This document shows positions 15,870 through 22,937 of a DNA stretch of 44,426 nucleotides, one piece after another. A model generated the notes under the pieces. That model saw only the letters and a list, made by a program, of their open reading frames with translations, made no database searches and was not told the origin of the DNA. This DNA comes from Candidatus Minthosoma caballi. Its GTDB lineage: Bacteria > Bacteroidota > Bacteroidia > Bacteroidales > Bacteroidaceae. Both the position numbers and the translations under genes were made by a program. Position 1 is the first letter of the stretch. Each line of letters opens with the position of its first letter. Location of the stretch: contig JAGHVC010000002.1 in assembly GCA_018064505.1 (NCBI GenBank), positions 1 through 44,426 on the forward strand. Direction: 5' to 3'.

Positions 15870-18260
15870 ATGGAGAACAAACCACCTCTTTCCAGCATTC
15901 TCGATGCAAAGGGAAAGACCGTGGGAGAATTGGTCAATGGCGTTGATGTGGATGCCCTGGACATGGGGAGGTATTACAATGCTTGCATCAATGGCTTTGA
16001 CTGGAAGAACACTCTTACTGCAATCAGGCGTAATGCTGCCTTGATGAGCACTCGTATCTGCACCACTCACTTTGACCAGGCTTACGGTGGAGGTGGTGGC
16101 ATCAGCGTGGTGTTCATCAACGATGAGAAGGGGGAGGCTGTGGTGGCTTTCCGTGGCACTGCCGACTATGAGTGGGCAGACGATTTCGTAGGCGGCAACA
16201 CCATCGACTCGCTTCAGCAGATCAATGCTCTGGAGTGGTACAAGAAGGTGTATGCTGATTTGAATCTTGAAAAGTATTATGTGACCATAGCAGGGCATTC
16301 CAAGGGTGGCAATAAGGCAAAGTATATTGCCATTCTCAACGACACGCCGCAGCGTTGCATGGCTTTTGACGGACAAGGTTTTTCTGACCGATTCATGGAG
16401 TATTACCGAAGCCGCATCTTGCAGCGTCAGGGCATCATAGAGAACCATAACATAGACTTTGACTATGTCAATATCCTCCTCAACGATATAGGCAAGAAGA
16501 CTTATTATGTAGGTTTTGACTATGGTATCGGAGGAATAGCAGAGGCACACATGGTCAACACATTCTTCAATTTCGGGGAGAATGGCGAATACACCATGGA
16601 GATCAATACTAACGGTCAGAGGCCTGAGATGCAGATTTTGGATCAATTCCTCAACAGTCTTGTGAGGTCTGCTGTCTCCGAACGAGAGAAGAACGAGACC
16701 AATGAGTTGCTTGGCTTATTGGTGGAAAAAGCCTTTGCCATACGCAGTCATAGCATCACTGTCAATGAGTTCATGAACTACATGTGTGACTTAATCAGTG
16801 ATCCTAAATACACCGACAACGCTGCCTATCTCATTGCCTATTGCGTGAAGTATTCGAGAAATGTGCCAGACTTTTTCACCGCCATAAAGAGAGTGATGGA
16901 GCACTTCCACATGGATGCCATCCTCAGCGTTCTGGATATGTTTGACAATTTCGTTCACTCCAAAAGATTCACAGCTGCCCTCACCATTTCCAATTTCCTC
17001 GTGCTGCATGTCAGCCCTCTCGTTGTCTTGAAGGTGAAGTCTGTCATGAAGAAGAAGTACGCTGTTGATCTTACTACGGAAAAAGTGCGTCAGCTTCTTA
17101 CTGTCGTGTCCATGACAAAGAGGATGTTCAACGACCTTGAAATAGAGATGGACGGTTCTGACATTATAGTGGAGGAGAATGAAGATGATGCATTGGTAGG
17201 TGTGCCTGACAACTTGAATATCGTAGTCCTGGCAGGTGGTTTGTCCAACGAGCGAAACCGTTCGTTGCGGACAGGTCAGATTGTTGCCGAGACTCTGAGC
17301 AAGAAGCATAATGTCATCCTTGTCGATTCCTTCATGGGATATAAAGACAGAGAGGAGTCCATACCTAATGCCTTTGCAAAATGCAGCAAATATTCTTTAC
17401 CGCCAAAGGAAGTATCGGACGAGATTCCTGACCTTTGGGCAGTAAGGAAAAGGAGAAGAGACCACTCCAATTCTGCTTTCGGTCCTAATGTTCTTCAGTT
17501 CTGCAAACAGGCAGATCTTGTTTTCATTGCCCTTCAGGGTGCTAATGGTGAGAACGGCAAGATCCAGGCTGCTTTCGACCTCCTTGGCATCAACTATACT
17601 GGCTGTGGGTATTTTGGCTCTGCCTTGACCTTCAATAAGGATGTAGCGAAGCAGGTGATGAAGAATCACGGAATACCTGTGCCTAAGGGTGTGTGTGTCA
17701 AGAAGGACAAGATAGACATCGATGTGTCGGAATATGATCTCCATTATCCTGTCATAGTGAAACCTTGTGTCGGTGGCAGCGGTCTCGGCATCTCTGCAGT
17801 CAACGATCCACAGGCATACAAGAAAGCCTTGAAGGAAGCTTTCCGATGGGAGAGCGAAGCTGTAGTCGAGGAATATGTGATAGGCAGGGAGTTCTCTGTG
17901 AGCGTCATCAACGGCAAGTCTCTCCCTGTGCTTGAGGTATTGCCTTTCGATGATTCGCACAACAGCATTGTGGGGATTGGCAGAATCAAGAAGAACTACG
18001 ATTGTCCTGCCGACATCAGCAACAAGCTTGAAAAGCAACTGAAGGCAGCAGCAGAGGCAGCCACCCAATGCCTTGGACTTCACGCCTTTGCCAAGGTTGA
18101 TTTCATAGTCAGGGATGACGACACCTTCGTTTGTCTGGAATGCGATTCTCTTCCTGACCTTGCTCACGACTCTAAGTTGGCAGTAAGTGCCAATGCTGCT
18201 GGCATCACCTACGATGAACTTTGCAGCAGAATCATCGAAGCAAGTCTTGCAAAGCAGTAG
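15870..18260 (+). CDS. Fusion of Mbeg1/DUF2974-like alpha/beta-hydrolase and D-Ala-D-Ala ligase-like ATP-grasp enzyme
   Basis: A protein of 796 residues from the ATG at 15870; an in-frame ATG at 15822 would give 812. The N-terminal third resembles DUF2974 hydrolases: AFRGTADYEWADDF, then the nucleophile elbow AGHSKGGNKAKY (S144) and AFDGQGFSDRF. A helical stretch (about 300-440) connects to an ATP-grasp region with Ddl features: VLAGGLSNERNRSL, ALQGANGENGKIQAAF, YTGCGYFGSALTFNKD, VKPCVGGSGLGIS, EEYVIGREFSVSV and a C-terminal LECDSLPDLAHDS. Standard Ddl has E-x-N-x-x-P-G there; Asn and Gly are both Asp here, so metal or substrate binding may differ. The combination recalls Clostridia more than Bacteroidetes. 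It might join D-amino or other acids in a cell-envelope or peptide pathway; function is unknown. Confidence 0.85.
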   Translation: MENKPPLSSILDAKGKTVGELVNGVDVDALDMGRYYNACINGFDWKNTLTAIRRNAALMSTRICTTHFDQAYGGGGGISVVFINDEKGEAVVAFRGTADYEWADDFVGGNTIDSLQQINALEWYKKVYADLNLEKYYVTIAGHSKGGNKAKYIAILNDTPQRCMAFDGQGFSDRFMEYYRSRILQRQGIIENHNIDFDYVNILLNDIGKKTYYVGFDYGIGGIAEAHMVNTFFNFGENGEYTMEINTNGQRPEMQILDQFLNSLVRSAVSEREKNETNELLGLLVEKAFAIRSHSITVNEFMNYMCDLISDPKYTDNAAYLIAYCVKYSRNVPDFFTAIKRVMEHFHMDAILSVLDMFDNFVHSKRFTAALTISNFLVLHVSPLVVLKVKSVMKKKYAVDLTTEKVRQLLTVVSMTKRMFNDLEIEMDGSDIIVEENEDDALVGVPDNLNIVVLAGGLSNERNRSLRTGQIVAETLSKKHNVILVDSFMGYKDREESIPNAFAKCSKYSLPPKEVSDEIPDLWAVRKRRRDHSNSAFGPNVLQFCKQADLVFIALQGANGENGKIQAAFDLLGINYTGCGYFGSALTFNKDVAKQVMKNHGIPVPKGVCVKKDKIDIDVSEYDLHYPVIVKPCVGGSGLGISAVNDPQAYKKALKEAFRWESEAVVEEYVIGREFSVSVINGKSLPVLEVLPFDDSHNSIVGIGRIKKNYDCPADISNKLEKQLKAAAEAATQCLGLHAFAKVDFIVRDDDTFVCLECDSLPDLAHDSKLAVSANAAGITYDELCSRIIEASLAKQ

Positions 18261-18310
18261 TACCCTTCGGATCAATAAGAAAAACATTCGCCCTAATTTC
18301 TGTAATACAT

Positions 18311-18358
18311 AAAAGTTCCACAGTATTTGATGTTATCACCAAATACTGTGGAACTTTT
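18311..18358 (+). terminator. Strong bidirectional terminator between convergent genes
   Basis: A perfect 19-bp stem (18311-18329 with 18340-18358) around a 10-base loop, flanked by A-rich sequence on the left and T-rich on the right. It serves both the fusion gene and the convergent leuB. Confidence 0.92.
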
Positions 18359-18390
18359 TTATTATCGCTAAGAATAAGAGGGGGCTTGCC

Positions 18391-19470
18391 TTACTTATTC
18401 TTAATATACTCTACAATCCACTGACCTACTTCCTTTGTGCCGTACTTTCCAGCGCCTTCCACCTGGATTTCAGGAGTGCGTACATTCTGGTCGAGAGAAG
18501 CATCTACAGCTTCGCGAACAAGTGCGCCTTCTTCCTTGAGGTCGAAGTACTCGAACAGCATTGCAACAGAAAGAATCTGAGCGAGTGGGTTGGCGATGTT
18601 GAGGCCCTTGCCCTGAGGCCATGAGCCGTGGATAGGCTCAAACACAGGAGTGCTGCTGCCTGTAGAAGCAGATGGGAGAAGACCCATAGAGCCTGTGATT
18701 ACAGAGCCCTCGTCTGTGAGGATATCACCGAATGTGTTTTCTGTTACCATCACATCGAAGAACTTAGGATCCTGAATCATGCGCATTGCAGCGTTGTCCA
18801 CATACATGAAGTCTGTCTCAACATCAGGATACTGAGGAGCCATTTCCTGAGCAATCTTTCTCCAAAGACGAGAAGAAGCAAGTACATTAGCCTTGTCAAC
18901 CACAGTGAGGTGCTTGCGGCGCTGGCGAGCATACTGATAGCCCACCTTCAAGATGCGCTCCACCTCTGGGCGAGAATAATAGTTAGTGTCGAGAGCATCC
19001 TCCACTCCGTCTGCGTTGATAGAAGGCTCCTGCTTCTTGCCGAAATACATGCCTCCAGTCAGCTCACGGATGCAGATGAAGTCAGCGCCACGCACAATCT
19101 CATCCTTCAATGGTGACTTGTGAATAAGGCAGTCGAAAGTTGTTACAGGACGGATGTTGGCGTACAATCCGAGCTTCTTGCGCATAGCGAGCAAGCCCTG
19201 CTCTGGACGCACCTTAGCAGATGGGTTGTTGTCAAACTTAGGGTCGCCTACAGATGCGAAGAGCACTGCATCTGCCTCCTCACACACCTTGAAAGTCTCT
19301 TCTGGGAATGGGTCGCCTACCTCATCGATAGCGTGAGCTCCGCAAAGAGCCTCTTTGTAAGTTACCTTATGTCCGAATTTCTCAGCCACTGCGCTCATCA
19401 CAGCGACACCTTGTTCCATGATTTCTGGACCGATGCCATCACCAGCCAGAACTGCAATTTTCAATTCCAT
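18391..19470 (-). CDS. leuB: 3-isopropylmalate dehydrogenase LeuB
   Basis: A 359-residue NAD-dependent beta-decarboxylating dehydrogenase for the third step of leucine synthesis. Signatures are clear: GDGIGPEI near the N-terminus, [21 protein letters not shown] with the substrate-binding arginines, the [12 protein letters not shown] segment with the catalytic Lys, and the metal/NAD region [26 protein letters not shown]. The length is as usual. It stands without leuA, leuC or leuD in this window, so those genes are elsewhere. It has a -7 box at 19510-19517 and uses the bidirectional terminator at 18311-18358. Confidence 0.97.
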   Translation of the reverse strand: MELKIAVLAGDGIGPEIMEQGVAVMSAVAEKFGHKVTYKEALCGAHAIDEVGDPFPEETFKVCEEADAVLFASVGDPKFDNNPSAKVRPEQGLLAMRKKLGLYANIRPVTTFDCLIHKSPLKDEIVRGADFICIRELTGGMYFGKKQEPSINADGVEDALDTNYYSRPEVERILKVGYQYARQRRKHLTVVDKANVLASSRLWRKIAQEMAPQYPDVETDFMYVDNAAMRMIQDPKFFDVMVTENTFGDILTDEGSVITGSMGLLPSASTGSSTPVFEPIHGSWPQGKGLNIANPLAQILSVAMLFEYFDLKEEGALVREAVDASLDQNVRTPEIQVEGAGKYGTKEVGQWIVEYIKNK

Positions 19471-19509
19471 CTTTCTATATGTTTTTGTTATTTATATTCA
19501 AATTAGGCG

Positions 19510-19517
19510 CAAAGTTA
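19510..19517 (-). promoter_or_regulatory. -7 box of leuB
   Basis: The minus strand reads TAACTTTGCG 40 bases upstream of the leuB ATG. Confidence 0.5.
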
Positions 19518-19630
19518 CTACTTTATTTTAAATAATGTGGAAATGATGTGATAAAATCCATCATAACCCCACAAACTCGCGCGTCACTAACCTAAAGCAA
19601 AAATGTTATAAGTTATTTCTTACACATTAC

Positions 19631-20455
19631 TTACGAATAAATTCTCTCGTGAATAGTCTTATCCTCCATAAAGCATGGATGAACAGGGCCGAAGCCATGC
19701 CCGAACTCATATTCAGCTCCCAAGCTGATAGCTTTATTAATGAATTCTTCCCCTTTCTTCACAGCCTCAAGCAAAGCATATCCCTTGGCAATGTAAGTAG
19801 AAATTGCAGAAGAGAACGAGTCGCCTGTGCCATTCACATTGTTAGTGTCGATGCGAGGCTTGCAAAACTCGTGCACCTTGCCAGTCGTTGCATCGTAGAA
19901 CCAATCCGACAGCGTGTCGTTGCCGTTGTCTATCGACTTGATGATGACGGAGTTGCCCCACTTGCCCAATTCCTTAATATCCTCAGCAATGTTTGCAATG
20001 CTATGACCCATCAGCACCTCTGCCTCGCGTCTGTTAGGAGTGATGAGAGTCGCCAGCGGGAATAGCACATTCTTGTATGCATCGATAGAATCGTCGCTTA
20101 CAAGTCGTTCGCCCACCGAGTTCACCACAACAGGGTCGATGACCTTAGGCACATTAGGATAGCGTTTCAGCACCTCGCCCACGCCTTCGATGATGGCGGC
20201 GCTTGGCATCACGCCAGTCTTTATGCAGTTAGCCCCCACATCGCCGAGAAATGATTCCGCTTGCGAAGCAATAACCTCCACTGGCAGAGGGTGAATACCT
20301 TTCACTCGCTGTGTGTCCTCGTCCACGATGCAAGTGAGTGCGCATGCAGCATATCCGCCACACGCAGTGATAGCCTTAATATCTGCCTGCATTCCAGCAC
20401 TGCCCAGAGGTTCGCTGCCTGCAATCAGAAACACGATGTTAAGCGATTTCTTCAT
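19631..20455 (-). CDS. thiD: Hydroxymethylpyrimidine / pyridoxine kinase family protein (ThiD/PdxK-like)
   Basis: A 274-residue ribokinase-fold kinase. FLIAGSEPLGSAGMQADIKA is the substrate-binding N-terminus of ThiD, VIDPVVV and LITPNRREAEVL the family core, and NGTGDSFSSAI holds the anion hole and catalytic Asp. Most ThiD proteins read GTGC at this site while pyridoxal kinases read GTGD, so vitamin B6 kinase activity is a real alternative or second activity. No other thiamine gene is nearby, and no TPP riboswitch motif is seen in the leader. A -7 box lies at 20478-20485. It precedes leuB on the same strand but with 160 bases and a separate promoter between. Confidence 0.88.
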   Translation of the reverse strand: MKKSLNIVFLIAGSEPLGSAGMQADIKAITACGGYAACALTCIVDEDTQRVKGIHPLPVEVIASQAESFLGDVGANCIKTGVMPSAAIIEGVGEVLKRYPNVPKVIDPVVVNSVGERLVSDDSIDAYKNVLFPLATLITPNRREAEVLMGHSIANIAEDIKELGKWGNSVIIKSIDNGNDTLSDWFYDATTGKVHEFCKPRIDTNNVNGTGDSFSSAISTYIAKGYALLEAVKKGEEFINKAISLGAEYEFGHGFGPVHPCFMEDKTIHERIYS

Positions 20456-20477
20456 CTTTTTATCTTTATAATTGATG

Positions 20478-20485
20478 CAAAGTTA
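20478..20485 (-). promoter_or_regulatory. -7 box of thiD
   Basis: The minus strand reads TAACTTTGC 23 bases upstream of the thiD ATG; the -33 element is not exact. Confidence 0.5.
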
Positions 20486-20555
20486 CACAGATTTCTTCAA
20501 ACAACGAAGAAACCATCAAGAAAATGCACCATAATGGGGGTATTGTCTTTAAAAG

Positions 20556-20640
20556 CGAAAAAGGGATGTCCTCCCGGATGTCCCTTTTCTGTTCTCAATA
20601 AGTATTAATTTTTTTTAAGGTAAAAAGATTGTTTTTAGGA
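20556..20640 (-). ncRNA. Candidate short RNA upstream of thiD
   Basis: A canonical minus-strand promoter (20646-20677) is followed about 50 bases later by a hairpin and U-rich tail, giving a predicted transcript of roughly 80-90 bases with no ORF. It might be a free small RNA or a thiD leader with an attenuator. The identity is unknown. Confidence 0.4.
20559..20588 (-). terminator. Hairpin with U-rich tail (candidate terminator)
   Basis: A 13-bp stem (20559-20571 with 20576-20588, including two G-U pairs) closes a four-base loop. On the minus strand it is followed by TTCGCTTTT. The stem has 7 G-C pairs, so it is stable. Confidence 0.5.
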
Positions 20641-20645
20641 TGCTG

Positions 20646-20677
20646 CAAAGTTACGCACTTTAACAATTCTGAACAAA
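20646..20677 (-). promoter_or_regulatory. sigma-ABfr promoter (-33/-7), minus strand
   Basis: On the minus strand TTTG (20677-20674), a 20-base spacer and TAACTTTG (20653-20646) match the consensus exactly. Transcription would start near 20639, about 180 bases ahead of thiD. Confidence 0.7.
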
Positions 20678-20927
20678 GGCGAAAGTATGTTAGATAGCAT
20701 GTGTGTTCGGACACACAACGAAAAAATCACCTTTTTTAGCATAAAACACACTTTTTTCCGATTAAAAGAACAAAAAGAATGGCTAAAAGAGCACATTTAT
20801 TCCCACTGCGTGAATACTCTTATTCACAGGGTATGAATACTTTTATTCTCGCGGCTTGACTACTGGTATTCACAGGAAGCGAATAACTGTATTCGCTGAA
20901 AGCACATTTCATGAATGATTGCTATTC

Positions 20928-21004
20928 CACTCTTCATCAACTCTTCATGCCCCTAAGAGGGTGAATATCAGCATGTTTCCTCCTGTCGATGAAGAGTGAA
21001 GAGT
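20928..21004. repeat. Inverted ACTCTTCAT / ATGAAGAGT words
   Basis: Two ACTCTTCAT copies (about 20929-20948) face GATGAAGAGTGAAGAGTG (20988-21005) as an inverted arrangement, able to fold into a long imperfect stem. Confidence 0.5.
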
Positions 21005-21063
21005 GTTTTTCATTTCGTCTCGGTTTTCAAAATAGGCGTGTCAACTGTAAGGAAATCAAAAAC

Positions 21064-21215
21064 ACTCATCACTCCTCACAGATGTAAGTTAGTTTACTGA
21101 AACTCTGTGTGTTATTGGTGTGATGAGTGTGTGATGAGTGGTGATGAGTCAAAAAGCACTCATCACATATCTAAAGTTCTAATATTCATGTATTTAAGTG
21201 ATGCTTGTGATGAGT
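21064..21215. repeat. GTGATGAGT repeat cluster (four direct, two inverted copies)
   Basis: GTGATGAGT occurs at 21120-21128, 21131-21139, 21141-21149 and 21207-21215; its complement ACTCATCAC occurs at 21064-21072 and 21158-21166. The copies 21141-21149 and 21158-21166 form a perfect 9-bp hairpin with an 8-base loop. Confidence 0.75.
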
Positions 21216-21453
21216 GACGAGTATTTCAATAATCTCTCCTTGATAAAGAAACTTGGAGACTTGAAATCCAGCAACACAGCTCGAATTATTATAATAATGT
21301 TATATGTGCAAAATTGAGGTTTTTTCTTTTTTTCTCTTCAATAAATGCACTCTAAATAGGTCACAGACGGTCGAAATTGAAGTTTTTTAGCCGTTTTTAG
21401 AAATTTTTATAAAAAAAAGTGCTTTTTGTAGAACAAGGAAATACTATTCTTAT

Positions 21454-21461
21454 TACTTTTG
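21454..21461 (+). promoter_or_regulatory. -7 box of the Ntn-hydrolase gene
   Basis: TACTTTTG precedes GCAGCG; predicted transcription start near 21468, which rules out the upstream TTG at 21459 as start codon and supports ATG 21480. Confidence 0.5.
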
Positions 21462-21479
21462 CAGCGTCAAATTAAAAAA

Positions 21480-22751
21480 ATGAAAAAGATGAAAAAAACA
21501 TTATCAATGAGCTTTGTGTTGGCTCTTGTCATGGCAATCTTTTGTTCATGTACAGAAACAAAACAAGAACGAAGCAACACACCGATTTGCAACTACCTTT
21601 ATGGAGTGGAGTATGACGACTACGATTTCCAGGCAGGAGTTAACTTCACCGAGAAAAGGTATAAGCCAGCAGCTGCGGCATGTTCAGAAGTTCGTAAAGG
21701 CAACTTCGTAGGTCGTAACCTCGACTGGTACATCAATTGCGATGCTGCATTTGTTATTAAGATAAATCACACAGACGATCACTTTGCGTCTATCGGCATG
21801 GGTGGCTGTCTTCCTGCATTCAACGACTCTCTTGCCAGTGCTGGTGGTGTATCCCCAGTTTATGGCATGCTGCCAATGGCAACTTGCGATGGCATAAATG
21901 AGAAAGGTGTTTACATTGGCGTCAATGTCATGCCAACAGGAGAAACATCATTCGATCAAAGTAAATGGAACACAGGAGCTTGGGGCAATGGTGCAGCATA
22001 CACAAACCCTTCGTCAGACAAGACTTATTGCGTCAGCTACCTCACACGCGTCATCCTCGACCACGCCTCTTCACTTGCTGATGCAAAGCAGCTTGTAGAG
22101 AGCATCAACTGGTATGAGCCACTCAACTTCCCTCACGAGGGAGGCACCCAGGCATTCCACTGGCTTATTTCTGATTCTGTCAGCAGCGCAGTGCTTGAGT
22201 TCATTGACAACAAGCCATGCTTCACTGAGACAACAAACATCAATGAGCCATCGTACGCAACAATCATGACAAACTTCACCAATAAGCTCATGGCTGACGA
22301 ACAGCTTGTGCAGACAACAGGTTGTGGCTACGAGCGTTGGGATCTTCTTCACGACAGCTATGCTGACACTCCTGAATCGTTCGAGGGAATGCAGAATCTC
22401 ATGCAGAAGGTATGGTACACAAAAGCATACACAACAGAGATTGGCGACGGCTTCTTCTTCTCTGAATTCGTGAGCCCAGAGTTCCCTGCTCAAGAGATGT
22501 ATCACAATCCTGACTACAAGAACAACGAGGCGTTTGCAGAGATGTTCAAAGCACAGAAAGCCCTCTTTGATGATAAGTCAAACTGGCACACTCCAACATC
22601 TACACTTTGGTACACAACCCACACAGTTATCTACGACATCCAGAAGCGTGAGCTTCGTGTCATGGTACATGAGGGACTCGATGGTCAGAAGGAATATTAC
22701 AAAGCAAGCTTGAGTGAAAGCGGCTTCGTAAAACCAGTATTGGTGAAGTAA
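21480..22751 (+). CDS. Choloylglycine hydrolase / linear amide C-N hydrolase family lipoprotein (Ntn-hydrolase)
   Basis: A protein of 423 residues from ATG 21480; ATG 21489 is an equally good alternative. The N-terminus is hydrophobic and ends IFCSC, as in lipoproteins. The catalytic core shows AACSEVRKG with C68 as the presumed N-terminal nucleophile after autoprocessing, followed by FVGRNLDWY (R79, N80, D82), the classic Ntn motif shared by penicillin V acylases, bile salt hydrolases and acid-ceramidase-like amidases. ATCDGINEKGVYIG, YLTRVILDHASS and the FHWLISD region support the family. Being exported and having a propeptide, it is unlikely to be a typical cytoplasmic bile salt hydrolase; N-acyl amides are plausible substrates. 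A strong terminator at 22796-22842 ends the unit. Confidence 0.85.
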   Translation: MKKMKKTLSMSFVLALVMAIFCSCTETKQERSNTPICNYLYGVEYDDYDFQAGVNFTEKRYKPAAAACSEVRKGNFVGRNLDWYINCDAAFVIKINHTDDHFASIGMGGCLPAFNDSLASAGGVSPVYGMLPMATCDGINEKGVYIGVNVMPTGETSFDQSKWNTGAWGNGAAYTNPSSDKTYCVSYLTRVILDHASSLADAKQLVESINWYEPLNFPHEGGTQAFHWLISDSVSSAVLEFIDNKPCFTETTNINEPSYATIMTNFTNKLMADEQLVQTTGCGYERWDLLHDSYADTPESFEGMQNLMQKVWYTKAYTTEIGDGFFFSEFVSPEFPAQEMYHNPDYKNNEAFAEMFKAQKALFDDKSNWHTPTSTLWYTTHTVIYDIQKRELRVMVHEGLDGQKEYYKASLSESGFVKPVLVK

Positions 22752-22795
22752 ATTTGCATCCCTAAATAGCAATTGCCATATATATAGGCTAAAAT

Positions 22796-22842
22796 AACTT
22801 GCAAAATGTCTTATATTTCGATATCAAGACATTTTGCAAGTT
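22796..22842 (+). terminator. Strong intrinsic terminator
   Basis: A perfect 17-bp stem (22796-22812 with 22826-22842) is followed by GTTTTTTGG. Its right end touches the promoter of the next gene. Confidence 0.92.
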
Positions 22843-22870
22843 GTTTTTTGGTGGGAATTTATTATATTTG
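22840..22870 (+). promoter_or_regulatory. Promoter of the regulator/surface-protein operon
   Basis: GTTG at 22840-22843, a 19-base spacer and TATATTTG at 22863-22870 approximate the -33/-7 consensus. The -33 lies in the right arm of the preceding terminator. Transcription would start near 22877. Confidence 0.55.
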
Positions 22871-22937
22871 CGTACAAAATTGTATTTTATACAATGCTAA
22901 TCTATTTATGCAAAAACACTCCCCCAACATAAAGGAA

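Larger units (their letters stand above)
20690..21453. other. Gene-free AT-rich region with short repeats
   Basis: No plausible ORF is present in about 760 bases. It holds a compact hairpin at 20700-20717 (GTGTGT, loop TCGG, ACACAC), a cluster of GAATA/TATTC words at 20810-20895, ACTCTTCAT/GAAGAGT words at 20928-21004, and the GTGATGAGT family at 21064-21215. No DnaA box TTATCCACA was seen. Confidence 0.6.

Noticed and set aside
15861-18287. Long minus-strand ORFs opposite the fusion gene
   Set aside because: They overlap a motif-rich coding sequence completely, show no recognisable motifs and have no promoter; they are shadows.
20456-20640. TPP riboswitch upstream of thiD
   Set aside because: The minus-strand leader does not contain the conserved CUGAGA and ACCUGAUC elements.
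21064-21215. CRISPR array
   Set aside because: GTGATGAGT copies are nine bases long, unevenly spaced and in both orientations; there are no spacers or cas genes.
20800-21220. Chromosomal origin of replication
   Set aside because: No TTATCCACA-type DnaA boxes were seen and no dnaA, gidA or other origin-linked genes are nearby.
22806-22937. N-terminal extension of the AraC regulator from ATG 22806
   Set aside because: That ATG lies inside the terminator hairpin and upstream of the predicted transcription start; ATG 22938 has a ribosome site and starts a signal sequence.
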